From NCBI GenBank assembly GCA_017623265.1, contig JAGAPM010000022.1, forward strand, positions 1 through 18,560: 18,560 bases of DNA, written 5' to 3'. Under the pieces are notes generated by a model that was not told where the DNA came from, did not search any database, and saw nothing but the letters and a program-made list of their open reading frames with translations. Source of the DNA: Lentisphaeria bacterium. GTDB lineage: Bacteria; Verrucomicrobiota; Lentisphaeria; Victivallales; UBA1829. The translations under genes were made by a program, and so were the position numbers. This document shows, one piece after another, positions 6,666 to 14,448 of this stretch (its first letter is position 1; every line of letters starts with the position of its first letter).

Positions 6666-6732
6666 ACGGGGAATCTGATCCCGAGCCTGCGGGAACTGAT
6701 CTTTTTACAAAAAATATTCCGGTAAAATAAAA

Positions 6733-6764
6733 ACGGGGTTGTTGCAGTTAAGCAACAACCCCGT
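6733..6764 (-). terminator. Bidirectional intrinsic terminator
   Basis: A perfect 13-bp stem (6733-6745 with 6752-6764) and a 6-nt loop AGTTAA. On the minus strand, reading out of the DUF805 gene that stops at 6785, the stem is followed by TTTTATTTTA. On the plus strand it is followed by ATCTGTTTTT. It separates the AT-rich island from the convergent DUF805 gene. Confidence 0.85.
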
Positions 6765-6784
6765 ATCTGTTTTTCAGAAAAAGA

Positions 6785-7264
6785 TCAGGCGTTTGCCGGA
6801 GTTTCCTCTTCGGGCAGCACGCCGCCGCCGATCATCAGCAGTTCAAACACCCAGAACAGCACGGCAGCAAGCCCAATCCAGGAAAAGACCAGACTGCAGA
6901 CTCCGAGGGCGATCACTGCAACAGCTGCTACAATATAGTAGATACGGAATTTTTTCTCTGTGGCATTGATCCGGCGGACCAGCGCAGAGAACAGCGGAAT
7001 AATAACGAGCAGCCCCCAGATGATCATGGGCAGAGCCAGTGCCAGAGGCGTATGCCAGTTGGTCGCGGCTGCGGCTTCATTGGCGGACTCCCGGAAGAAA
7101 ACCGGGATCGCCGGGATCATCAGAAGCAAGATCACCACATGCACAAGGAGGAAAAATGACCAGAATTCAGCCCGGGTCGCTTTCCCCTTAAAATCATCAT
7201 AGTGTTCAAACGCTGTAAAGGCGTTGACGCTCTTTTCCGGTGTTTCAGCAGTGTTTTCAGACAT
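6785..7264 (-). CDS. DUF805 family membrane protein
   Basis: A 159-residue inner-membrane protein with about four hydrophobic helices. The N-terminal segment HYDDFKGKATRAEFWSFFLL (residues ~21-40) is the typical DUF805 entry ('Y..f.GRa.R.efW'). The usual second motif (RR.HD.G.SGW) is degenerate here; SALVRRINATEKKFR occupies its place. The function of DUF805 proteins is not established. The start ATG at 7264 has an AAGGA ribosome-binding site, and a promoter lies at 7320-7347. The gene is followed by a strong terminator. The next gene upstream on the same strand encodes a double-length relative with a very similar promoter, so the two probably arose by duplication. Confidence 0.8.
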   Translation of the reverse strand: MSENTAETPEKSVNAFTAFEHYDDFKGKATRAEFWSFFLLVHVVILLLMIPAIPVFFRESANEAAAATNWHTPLALALPMIIWGLLVIIPLFSALVRRINATEKKFRIYYIVAAVAVIALGVCSLVFSWIGLAAVLFWVFELLMIGGGVLPEEETPANA

Positions 7265-7319
7265 CGTTCCGTTTCCTTCTTATGCTGGAAATTTTATGTT
7301 TATACAGACTCAAAGCCAT

Positions 7320-7347
7320 AATTTAGCAGTTTAACAGAGAAAATCAA
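7320..7347 (-). promoter_or_regulatory. Promoter of the short DUF805 gene, extended -10 type
   Basis: On the minus strand: TTGATT (7342-7347), a 16-bp spacer, then TGC and TAAATT (7320-7325). The TGN before the -10 fits an extended -10 element. The surrounding ~58 bp (7319-7377) resemble the promoter of the second DUF805 gene (8650-8707). Confidence 0.55.
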
Positions 7348-7389
7348 GCATTCCCCGCAAAAAATCCTGATGTTTCGTGCCGTGCGGAA

Positions 7390-8562
7390 TCATTCTTCTT
7401 CCGGCTCTTCTTCGCTTTCCTCCACGTCATCTTCCAATACTTCCTCTTCACCCTCATCTTCCCCCGGCAGATCGTACTGATTTTCCCCCGGCTGGGATTT
7501 CTGACAGGCAAAGAAAATAAATACCACCCCCGTCAGCAGCGCAATTACAGAAAAAATAATATTGACCACGGGCGGGAACAGGGAATGGGGCAGCCAGTCA
7601 CCGATCGTGGAAAGGAAAAGATAGGGCGCCAGAAGCAGAACAAATTTGCCGCTTCTGCCGGTATCGTGCATACGGCGGATCGCAATCGCCACCGCCGGAC
7701 ACAGGATCCCGAACCGCCAGACACAGCTGATCAGAACAAAAGGCAGCAGCACGGGCAGATACAGAATGTTGGCAAGGTAGTTCTCAAAATTGAAGTAATC
7801 CCCCATTGCCGGGTCAAACCAGAAAAGTGCCAGGATCAACAGGAAATTCAACAGCGTCAACCCCACAGAAACCACTGCCGTAAAAAGGACAAACTGCCAG
7901 AATTCTTTCCGGGTCGCCCGCCCGTCAAACTGGCGGTATTTTTCCAGAATTCCGGAAACATAACCGGAAAGGCTGAACGGTTCTGCGTCTTCTTCCGCCG
8001 TATCCGCCGCATCCGCGATTGTCGGAATCCATTGGACCGGAACCGGTTGCGGGCAGGCGCCGAAAGCATTTTCCTCATTCTGCGACCGTTTGAAAAGCAG
8101 AAGGATCCACAGGACCACGCTGTAACAGAAAAGCCCTGCTTCGATCAGAGCCAGCGGCAGCAGAAGCCAGTCCGTACTGAACGGGATCAGGGGGAAAATC
8201 ATACTCAAAACGACCCAGCAGGGGAAGGGTGCATAGAATTTTCCACCTTTTCCCAGATCATGCAGACGCTGGACTGCCACCGGGATCGTGGCGGCAACCA
8301 GCAGCAGAAACAGAATCGTCTGGAAGGTGCAGAGCCAGGTTGTATCCATGGCGCAGAGACTGCGGTTCGGAAAAAGTTTCAGCGAAAGAACACAAGCCGT
8401 CAGAAATGCCAGCAGCATAAGAACTGCATTGACGGCAACTGCCCCGATCAGAACGCCCAGAAGTTCTTTCCGGGTTGCTCTGCCGGAGAGAGACGTATAT
8501 TTTTTCAGAAGAACCGGCAATGTGATCTTTGCCGTCTGCGGTGTTGCGGTATCATCTGTCAT
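7390..8562 (-). CDS. Double-domain DUF805 membrane protein with acidic C-terminal tail
   Basis: A 390-residue protein containing two tandem DUF805 units. Unit 1 begins KKYTSLSGRATRKELLGVL (about residue 19) and carries AVQRLHDLGKGGKF. Unit 2 begins EKYRQFDGRATRKEFWQFV (about 209) and carries AIRRMHDTGRSGKF. Each unit has about four membrane helices. Unit 2 is closer to the family consensus. A soluble linker rich in Ala, Asp and Glu separates the units. The protein ends in a strongly acidic tail of about 30 residues (EDEGEEEVLEDDVEESEEE), likely cytoplasmic. The open frame extends to 8628, but ATG 8562 is chosen because it has an AAGGA ribosome-binding site and family-like spacing. Function is unknown. 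Most DUF805 proteins are single-domain, so the fusion is noteworthy. Confidence 0.82.
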   Translation of the reverse strand: MTDDTATPQTAKITLPVLLKKYTSLSGRATRKELLGVLIGAVAVNAVLMLLAFLTACVLSLKLFPNRSLCAMDTTWLCTFQTILFLLLVAATIPVAVQRLHDLGKGGKFYAPFPCWVVLSMIFPLIPFSTDWLLLPLALIEAGLFCYSVVLWILLLFKRSQNEENAFGACPQPVPVQWIPTIADAADTAEEDAEPFSLSGYVSGILEKYRQFDGRATRKEFWQFVLFTAVVSVGLTLLNFLLILALFWFDPAMGDYFNFENYLANILYLPVLLPFVLISCVWRFGILCPAVAIAIRRMHDTGRSGKFVLLLAPYLFLSTIGDWLPHSLFPPVVNIIFSVIALLTGVVFIFFACQKSQPGENQYDLPGEDEGEEEVLEDDVEESEEEPEEE

Positions 8563-8650
8563 AATCAGTTTTCCTTCTTTCTGCTGTGAAGTTGCGAATC
8601 GCTCAATTTTTGCATTGAAAATTAACAATTTAAAAGATATTCAAAGGTGT

Positions 8651-8678
8651 AATGTAGCAGTTTTCAATGGAAAATCAA
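8651..8678 (-). promoter_or_regulatory. Promoter of the double DUF805 gene
   Basis: On the minus strand: TTGATT (8673-8678), a 16-bp spacer, TGC and TACATT (8651-8656). It shares -35, spacer length, TGC extension and flanking bases with the promoter at 7320-7347. The 8563-8878 gap holds this promoter, the plus-strand promoter at 8804 and A-rich sequence; no gene is evident in it. Confidence 0.5.
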
Positions 8679-8803
8679 GCCCTTTCCGGAAAAAATTTGC
8701 ATGTTTCACCGGAATATCATCTTCCGCAAAAACAGCTTTCAAAATCTTACAGTAAAACACAAAAAAATCGAAAAAAAATGCGAAAAAATATTTGCTTTTC
8801 TGT

Positions 8804-8832
8804 TTGATTTTTAAGCGAGTAGAGTATATAAT
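8804..8832 (+). promoter_or_regulatory. Strong promoter of the DUF3142-TPR operon
   Basis: -35 TTGATT (8804-8809), a 17-bp spacer and a consensus -10 TATAAT (8827-8832). The start is expected near 8839, about 40 nt before the ATG at 8879. Confidence 0.75.
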
Positions 8833-8878
8833 ACCCCACTCCGGGTATCGTTTCGAAAAAGTGATAAAAAGGGAATGT

Positions 8879-9961
8879 ATGGGAAGAATTCTGATTCTGT
8901 TATTGTCTCTGCTGTTGCCATCTCTTCTGATGGCGGCAGAACCCGGCATGTATGTGTGGAACCGCCAGCGGAGTGAGGCTTTGAAAAAATCGGTAACCGA
9001 TTATCATAAATCATGTTCCGGAAAGATCTATTACCTTGCCGGAGAGTTGGAGAACAATGGCGGAACCGTCCGATTTGCTCTGCCTTCATTTGCGGATCCG
9101 GTCCGTTCGGTGCCGGTGGTGCGGATCCATATCGTCCACATGAAAAAAACGGTTTCCGCCCTTGCGGTTGAGATCGCAGAACTGTACAAGCCGTGGAGTG
9201 CCTGCGGGGAATTGCAGATTGATCTGGATGCTCCGGAATCGAAGATTTCTTATTACGAAGAACTTATGATCGAATTGCGGAAACGCTTGACCGGCGTGAA
9301 ACTTTCCGCAACGGTTTTGCCGTGTCACCTCCGCCATACGGCTGATTTCCGGAAACTGGCAAAGGCATGTGATTATTATGTTCTTCAGGTTCACGGACTT
9401 ACAAGGAAGAAAGACGGCTCCTGGTTTATTTTGGATGAAACCACCGCCCGGACTGCTCTTTTCCGCGCTGATCTGCTGCGTCTCCCGTACAAAGTGGCAC
9501 TTCCTCTTTACTCTAACGTGGTGGAACACGGTAAAGTGGTCAAGCCGGACTTGGCTCTGGTTGCAGATCTTGCCCACGGAAGAGAGGTGATCGGATTCCG
9601 TCTCGGTGCTGCCGGCGACCCGGATGCTTTGGATCTTGAAAGTGCGCTTACTCTCTGCCGCGGAAAATGTTATACTCCCTCTCTTCCGCTCCGTTGGGAA
9701 GCACAGGAAGGTGGCGTATGGCATCTTTTTATCGGAAACAAAGGTTTTTTTTCGGAAAATATCACGCTGGAATTAACCTGGCACAAAGAACTTGTTATAA
9801 TGGATCAGGATACCTTCAATAATGCCGAATTGAGTCATGACCGGAAGACGCTGCGTCTCATGCTTCCGCCCGCCGGAATGGAAAAACCGTACCTCTGGAT
9901 CCGCTGTAAAGGGATCGACCCCGTAATGACACCCCCGTTAACCGCTAAAATAAAGGAATAA
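8879..9961 (+). CDS. Secreted DUF3142-like protein
   Basis: A 360-residue exported protein. The signal peptide is MGRILILLLSLLLPSLLMAA (cleavage likely after residue 20). The mature part begins EPGMYVWNRQRSEAL, resembling the start of DUF3142 proteins ('..yVWqr.w...l'). Further matches to my memory of that family are GELQIDLDAPESKISYYEEL (an acidic strand typical of TIM-barrel sugar hydrolase folds) and DYYVLQVHGLTR. The last ~90 residues look like a separate beta domain (WHLFIGNKGFFSENITLELT). The biochemical role of the family is not known to me. The open frame extends to 8792, but that would start before the transcription start. ATG 8879 follows GGGA and gives the signal peptide directly. 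The downstream gene is 4 nt away and uses a ribosome-binding site inside this gene's end, so they form one operon. Confidence 0.72.
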   Translation: MGRILILLLSLLLPSLLMAAEPGMYVWNRQRSEALKKSVTDYHKSCSGKIYYLAGELENNGGTVRFALPSFADPVRSVPVVRIHIVHMKKTVSALAVEIAELYKPWSACGELQIDLDAPESKISYYEELMIELRKRLTGVKLSATVLPCHLRHTADFRKLAKACDYYVLQVHGLTRKKDGSWFILDETTARTALFRADLLRLPYKVALPLYSNVVEHGKVVKPDLALVADLAHGREVIGFRLGAAGDPDALDLESALTLCRGKCYTPSLPLRWEAQEGGVWHLFIGNKGFFSENITLELTWHKELVIMDQDTFNNAELSHDRKTLRLMLPPAGMEKPYLWIRCKGIDPVMTPPLTAKIKE

Positions 9962-9965
9962 AAAG

Positions 9966-12041
9966 ATGAAAACTATGAAAAAACTGCTTCTGCCCGCCCT
10001 GCTGTTCACCACTGCGACCACCGCCCTGATCACCCCCGCCCACGTTGAGGCGTGCGGAGCGGACTATGTCTACCTTTATAACGATTTTTCACGTGTCCCT
10101 TATGCTCCCTACAACATTTATCTGGTGAATCGGAAAGCGCTTCTCCGTTTTGTGGAACTCCACCCGGAAATGCTTCCGCCCGCATTCAAGTTTGAAAAAG
10201 GTCTGCCCTCAAAGAAAGCGGCGGTCAAGGACTTTCAGGATGCTGTAATGCGTTATCTGCCAAAAGCATCAGCGGAAGAACGGCAGAAAATGATCGCAGC
10301 GTTTTCCGCCTTCATGAAGACCTGGAACCTGAAAAACGGCTTGAAAGGTTATCCGGAACTGCCCTCCGAATTGGATGAATTCCGGCTGTACCTTGCCGGC
10401 TGTACGGAAATGACGCCGGAAGGCGGCGAAACGCCTCCGCCCTCCTGGATGAAACTGCTTCAGCTGCCGCCGGAAAAACGCCATTATCGTACCGTCTGGA
10501 CCCATTACATGCTGGGGAACTATTGCAAAAAAGACCTGCATACCCATTATAAAAATTGCCGGGATGCGGTCCGGGCGGGATTCGCAGATACCGCCGGTCT
10601 GGCACGGGCTTCTTACAAAGTGGAAGTCAAGTTCGGGCAGGATCCGGTGAACGTGGTCCGTACTGCGCTTGAAGCGCTGCAGAACGATCCGGAGTATCAG
10701 CAGCCGGGCGGGGATATTCTTCCGTGGAGATATCTTGCCGATCTGGAGTCTGAAAAATACGCCGCTTTGGTGGCGGATCCAGTCTGCCGTGAAGTGCTGG
10801 TGATCGCAGATGGTCATGAAGATGGGCGGCTCTGGAAGTTTGTTTCTGTTGTCCGGACAAAAAATGCGGATGTCTGTGCGTTCCATTTCTATCAGCGCGG
10901 CAGGATCGATCTTGCGGAAGCCTATCTGAAACAGCAGGAAAAGCCGACTCTGATCTCGCTCTTCCTGGAAGCGAAAATTGCCCGTTACAGAGGCAATAAC
11001 CCCCGAGTGATCAAAAAGATGTGCCAATGGCTCGAAATGGTCAAGACCGCCAAACTTGCCGAAGGATCCGGGATGATGAAGCGGAGAGGTTTCTGGTACA
11101 GGGATCGCACCGGAAATGATTCAATGATTGCGGATGTGTACGGACACCTCGGCAATGCCCTTCTCCGTCGCCGGGATTTCGTGGAAGCGGCAGAATGTTT
11201 TTACCGGTTGGACAGCCAGCTCCAGAACCTTGCGGAAGTTCTGGAGATTTTCCTGCCGCTGGAAGAAGTCGTTGCTTTTGCAGAACGGATGGTCCTGCCG
11301 GATATTGGCAGCAGAGATAGAGGCTACTGGGCGGGTCAGGTTCTGCATCTGATCGCCCGTCGCGCACTCCGGGAAGGAAAAGAGGATATCGCACGCAAGT
11401 TTATGACTGCTGAAAATACCGCATGGCTGAATAAGCTCAACGCTTACCGGGCGAAGTCCAAAGACGAGACTCTCAGCCGGGATGACCGGGCGATCGCTCT
11501 CCTGAATGCGGCAAAGATCGTGCGCTTCCGGGGGATGGAACTTTACGGGACCCAGACCGGTCCGGATGGATATCCCGGATCTTTTCCCAACTTTGACAGC
11601 GATACCACCTCCTATCTGTTGGAGCTGATCACTGCACCGAAAAATTACCGTACCGTGCCGTACGATATTGAATTCCGCTTCCACTACCGGCGTACTGCCG
11701 CCCTGATGGCACTGGAAGCCGGAGAACTGGCGGAAGATAAGGACCTGAAGGCGTTTATCCACTGTTTCGGCGGCGAAATCCTGCGTAACAGACACCCCAG
11801 AAGTGCTGATATTTTCTATAAGCAACTGGTTCTTCAGTCGCGGGGCAACATCCTCAGTGAGAGCGGGGATCGTCTGCGCTGGTTTCCCCAGACCATGAAC
11901 CCCATGCTCAAAAAAGAACTCAAGCGGATTGAGCCGGTGGAAAGTCTGGATGAAGTGAAAGACCTGATGAAACGCCTTGCCGAATCCAATCTGGGCAAAC
12001 TGATCGCTCCGGAGACAGAGCCGGCGACAGATAAAAAATAA
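9966..12041 (+). CDS. Secreted helical-repeat (TPR-like) protein of unknown function
   Basis: A 691-residue protein with an N-terminal signal peptide (MKTMKKLLLPALLFTTATTA, cleavage around residue 29, just before a Cys). The VEAC junction is a poor lipobox, so ordinary signal peptidase cleavage is more likely than lipidation, but this is open. Most of the mature chain is alpha-helical with TPR/Sel1-like character, for example RIDLAEAYLKQQ, YGHLGNALLRRRDFVEAAEC and IARRALREGKEDIARKF. It may therefore be a scaffold or a periplasmic processing protein. The ribosome-binding site AAAGGA (9952-9957) lies in the 3' end of the DUF3142 gene, 8 nt before the ATG. ATG 9975 (MKK) is an alternative start. 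Co-expression with the DUF3142 protein suggests a shared extracytoplasmic task. No catalytic motif was recognised. Confidence 0.75.
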   Translation: MKTMKKLLLPALLFTTATTALITPAHVEACGADYVYLYNDFSRVPYAPYNIYLVNRKALLRFVELHPEMLPPAFKFEKGLPSKKAAVKDFQDAVMRYLPKASAEERQKMIAAFSAFMKTWNLKNGLKGYPELPSELDEFRLYLAGCTEMTPEGGETPPPSWMKLLQLPPEKRHYRTVWTHYMLGNYCKKDLHTHYKNCRDAVRAGFADTAGLARASYKVEVKFGQDPVNVVRTALEALQNDPEYQQPGGDILPWRYLADLESEKYAALVADPVCREVLVIADGHEDGRLWKFVSVVRTKNADVCAFHFYQRGRIDLAEAYLKQQEKPTLISLFLEAKIARYRGNNPRVIKKMCQWLEMVKTAKLAEGSGMMKRRGFWYRDRTGNDSMIADVYGHLGNALLRRRDFVEAAECFYRLDSQLQNLAEVLEIFLPLEEVVAFAERMVLPDIGSRDRGYWAGQVLHLIARRALREGKEDIARKFMTAENTAWLNKLNAYRAKSKDETLSRDDRAIALLNAAKIVRFRGMELYGTQTGPDGYPGSFPNFDSDTTSYLLELITAPKNYRTVPYDIEFRFHYRRTAALMALEAGELAEDKDLKAFIHCFGGEILRNRHPRSADIFYKQLVLQSRGNILSESGDRLRWFPQTMNPMLKKELKRIEPVESLDEVKDLMKRLAESNLGKLIAPETEPATDKK

Positions 12042-12058
12042 TTTCCTGCAACGGGAAA

Positions 12059-12092
12059 GCCGATGGAAATTTTTTCAGAAAGTTCCACCGGC
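12059..12092. terminator. Imperfect inverted repeat in the convergent gap, possible bidirectional terminator
   Basis: GCCG-ATGGAA pairs with TTCCACCGGC with a mismatch. It lies between the stop at 12041 (plus) and the stop at 12102 (minus), with AT-rich sequence inside the loop and no long T-run. It is the only hairpin seen in this 60-bp gap. Confidence 0.4.
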
Positions 12093-12101
12093 AAAACTTT
12101 A

Positions 12102-12491
12102 TCAGTGGCTGCACTTGCCGCCGCAGCTGTGGCCGTGGCAGGTGTGACCTTCGCCGTGGTGATGATTGCAATGGAAATCCTCCCGGACTTTCAGGGTCCC
12201 GTTCAGCAGGGCTTCCACTACTTCCCGCACGTTTCCTTCCGCGCCGCCCACCACATGGATCCCGAAGCCGGTCAACGCATTGACTGCGCCGCCGCCGATC
12301 CCGCCGCAGATGAGAAGATCGATCTTTTCTTCCGCCAGAAGACCTGCCAGCGCACCGTGTCCGGAATCGCCGGAAGAGACCCGTTTTTCGTTGATGATCT
12401 GTCCCGCTTCCGTTTCAAAAACGGCAAAACCCGGGGTGTGGCCGAAGTGCTGAAAGACTTGTTCGTTTTCGCATGTGACTGCAATTTTCAT
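12102..12491 (-). CDS. NifX/NifB-type dinitrogenase Fe-Mo cofactor-binding family protein with His/Cys-rich tail
   Basis: A 129-residue protein. Residues 1-~105 match the NifX/NafY/NifB C-terminal fold (MKIAVTCENEQVFQHFGHTP, LLICGGIGGGAVNALTGFGI, GNVREVVEALLNG). Standalone members bind iron-sulfur or metal clusters, often without any link to nitrogen fixation; no nif genes are visible here. The last ~25 residues form an unusual metal-binding tail dense in His and Cys (HCNHHHGEGHTCHGHSCGG). The open frame extends to 12581, but ATG 12491 starts at the conserved MKIAV with an AAGGAG ribosome-binding site upstream. The gene lies 26 nt downstream of the nuclease-like gene and is probably the last of a five-gene minus-strand operon that starts with a glutaredoxin, so a redox or metal role is plausible. 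Confidence 0.85.
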   Translation of the reverse strand: MKIAVTCENEQVFQHFGHTPGFAVFETEAGQIINEKRVSSGDSGHGALAGLLAEEKIDLLICGGIGGGAVNALTGFGIHVVGGAEGNVREVVEALLNGTLKVREDFHCNHHHGEGHTCHGHSCGGKCSH

Positions 12492-12517
12492 TTTGTAACT
12501 CCTTGCTGTTAAAAATA

Positions 12518-13510
12518 TTAAGATTGTATTTCGTTTGAACGGATCATGGCGCAGGTCTGCCGGAAGGGGCAGAAAGAACATTTTTCCGGTTCAGTGGTCA
12601 GAGCAAAATCATTCATATAGACTTCACCGTTATCCCGCACCATCCGGAGCATACCGGTGCTGCTGACATCCACCCGGTCTGCCGCAACGGGACCCGGTTC
12701 CACGGTATTGTATGCGGTTTTTTCCGCCTCATCGAAAGAAAAAATATTGAATTTTGTCTTTTCCCGGTGCATTTTCTGCCGGACATATTCCCGGAACAGA
12801 GCAGATTCCAACCCGTGATCCGGCAAAAGGGATTCCGGCTGTTTCCCCATGGCGTGAAAACGGATGCCGGTGACGGTGTCGCCTTCCGTACAGATGATCC
12901 CCGCATGGAGCCAAACGATGAAACTGCGCCAGTTCAGCGCCAGCAATTCTTCTTTCCGGAGAGAAAGCGGCTCCAGGTTTTCGATCTTCTCTTTGAGATC
13001 TTTTTCTTCCAGAAGAGGCGGAAGAGCTTTACTGAATACTGCAGCACAACGGCTTCCGACTTTTTCCGGATGGAGAAAATCTGTTTCGCCGTGGAAGGTT
13101 TCCAGCAGACCGGGCAGTTTCGGATCGGTGAGATAATCCTGTTTTTCCAAACCGATGATCAGAGCGGAGGTACGCCGTTCCAACCCCTGTACCAACGCAC
13201 GGCGGAAGATGTCGGTCCGCTCCTTCTTCTCCCGCCGGACTGCATAAAACAGGGCATCGCTCACCGACTGTTCGAGGGTCCGGCTCAAAAATTGGTTGAA
13301 ATCGGGCAGATGTTTTTCCAGATAGGCGGTGCGTGCCGCCGGGTGTGCGTGAATGTTCCAACCTCCCTGCGCCAGATAGTATCGGATAAAGTATGCACGC
13401 TGACAAAACCGGAAAAGCTGCATTCTTGCAGGTGACCAGGAGAAGCCGCCTTCGGGCAGGGGCTTTCCGGTGATGGCGGCGCGGATCACATCTGCCTGAA
13501 AATCACGCAT
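12518..13510 (-). CDS. AddB/RecB-like PD-(D/E)XK nuclease-fold protein with Fe-S cysteines
   Basis: A 330-residue protein. An N-terminal motif SPARMQLFRFCQRAYFIRYY supplies Cys36. The C-terminus carries KCSFCPFRQTC, with Cys311, Cys314 and Cys320 in C-x2-C-x5-C spacing. One N-terminal Cys plus a C-terminal C-x2-C-x5-C triplet is the layout of the Fe-S nuclease domain of AddB, and a related arrangement occurs in Cas4. Between them, ADRVD (278-281) resembles the 'g.iDRvD' strand. However, the expected DYK catalytic strand reads MNDFAL (Asp301, Phe302, Ala303), with Ala in place of the Lys, so nuclease activity is doubtful. The open frame extends to 13642, but ATG 13510 is preferred; it overlaps the stop of the PfkB gene by 8 nt, giving translational coupling. 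The cellular role is unknown, and the distinction between DNA-binding subunit and active nuclease is unresolved. Confidence 0.6.
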   Translation of the reverse strand: MRDFQADVIRAAITGKPLPEGGFSWSPARMQLFRFCQRAYFIRYYLAQGGWNIHAHPAARTAYLEKHLPDFNQFLSRTLEQSVSDALFYAVRREKKERTDIFRRALVQGLERRTSALIIGLEKQDYLTDPKLPGLLETFHGETDFLHPEKVGSRCAAVFSKALPPLLEEKDLKEKIENLEPLSLRKEELLALNWRSFIVWLHAGIICTEGDTVTGIRFHAMGKQPESLLPDHGLESALFREYVRQKMHREKTKFNIFSFDEAEKTAYNTVEPGPVAADRVDVSSTGMLRMVRDNGEVYMNDFALTTEPEKCSFCPFRQTCAMIRSNEIQS

Positions 13511-14429
13511 GGGTGAGGGTGATCTTTCCGTGAAGTTCTTCTGCTTGAACAGGATCGAACTGCGCTGGCATGGGGGTGAGACAGTTTGCAGAGGCGGCGG
13601 CAAGGCCGTAACGGAATGCTTCTGCCGGATCGGTTCCCGCAAGGATTTCGGAAAGCATTACGCCGGAACAGGTATCGCCGCACCCGATGGGGCTCACGAC
13701 TTTTTCCAAAGCGGGGATGGTATAACGGATCAGCTCTTTGCCATCGGAGAACCAGGCGTTTCCGGGTCCGTCCGTAATGGCGAGATAACGGATCTTGAAC
13801 TGGATGAATGCCTGTTTCAACGCTTCTGCCAAGTCATCTGTCCCAGTCAGTTTGCAAATTTCCTCCCGGTTGATCTTGAGCAGATCTGCACCCTCTTCCA
13901 AAAGCGTCTGAACATATTGACAGGAATCCACCAGAATAAATTTTTCAAGTTCTCTTGCTCTGGCTGCAGCTTTCGTGTAGAAATATTCGTTGATCCCCGG
14001 CGGGCAGGTGCCGCAGATGGCAAGGGCATCTGCTTGTTCCAGACCGGTGCAGAGCTGACGGAAAAGCTGTCCGGCAGCCATGGGACCGGCAAAGGGAGAG
14101 GGTTCGATCAGTTCGGTGACCATGCCGTCACCGGCGGAGATCACGGTGGTGCAGGTACGGGTCTCGCCGGCAGTCTCATTGCTGATGTGGGAGAGATTTT
14201 CCTCCCATAAGCCCTGCCGGATCTTTTTTCCTGCATCACCCGCAAGAAATTGATATACGGTTCCTTCCGCCTTTTCCCAGGTATGTACCGCCCGGGCAAA
14301 ATTGATGCCTTTTCCGGAGGGGATCGTTTCCAGATCGGAAGCGCGGTTGACTGCGCCGTAAGTGAGCTGTTCAAAGGTGAGGGTCTTCTGCCATGCAGGA
14401 TTCAGACCCAGAATGCAGATCTTTTTCAT
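13503..14429 (-). CDS. PfkB-family sugar kinase, 1-phosphofructokinase/tagatose-6-P kinase type
   Basis: A 308-residue ribokinase-superfamily enzyme that transfers phosphate from ATP to a sugar or sugar phosphate. The start MKKICILGLNPAWQKTLTF followed by GAVNRA and PSGKGINFARA (residues ~38-47) follows the FruK/LacC subgroup pattern ('T.NPalD.t......G..nR.....GGKGiNva'). One G of the GGKG is Ser here, and the usual Asp after NPA is replaced by Gln in NPAWQKT. The C-terminal motif SPIGCGDTCSG contains the catalytic Asp252 and the anion hole. The usual NPA-D residue contacts substrate, so specificity may differ from FruK. The gene starts 19 nt after the kinase gene and its stop overlaps the start of the nuclease-like gene, within a minus-strand operon. 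No fructose PTS genes are adjacent. Confidence 0.85.
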   Translation of the reverse strand: MKKICILGLNPAWQKTLTFEQLTYGAVNRASDLETIPSGKGINFARAVHTWEKAEGTVYQFLAGDAGKKIRQGLWEENLSHISNETAGETRTCTTVISAGDGMVTELIEPSPFAGPMAAGQLFRQLCTGLEQADALAICGTCPPGINEYFYTKAAARARELEKFILVDSCQYVQTLLEEGADLLKINREEICKLTGTDDLAEALKQAFIQFKIRYLAITDGPGNAWFSDGKELIRYTIPALEKVVSPIGCGDTCSGVMLSEILAGTDPAEAFRYGLAAASANCLTPMPAQFDPVQAEELHGKITLTHA

Positions 14430-14448
14430 TGTCAGGTATTCCGGGGTG

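Noticed and set aside
6679..6694. Short hairpin TCCCG...CGGGA after the second 44-bp repeat
   Set aside because: Only 5 bp with the nearest T-run 8 nt away; the 13-bp hairpin at 6733-6764 is the convincing terminator.
7585..8589. 334-codon plus-strand open frame opposite the double DUF805 gene
   Set aside because: Low-complexity Gln/Arg/Lys-rich translation mirrors the hydrophobic codons of the real membrane protein. There is no start signal or family match.
12518..13510. Interpretation of the Fe-S nuclease-fold gene as cas4
   Set aside because: There is no CRISPR array or other cas gene nearby, and the C-x2-C-x5-C triplet and length fit an AddB-like nuclease domain better.
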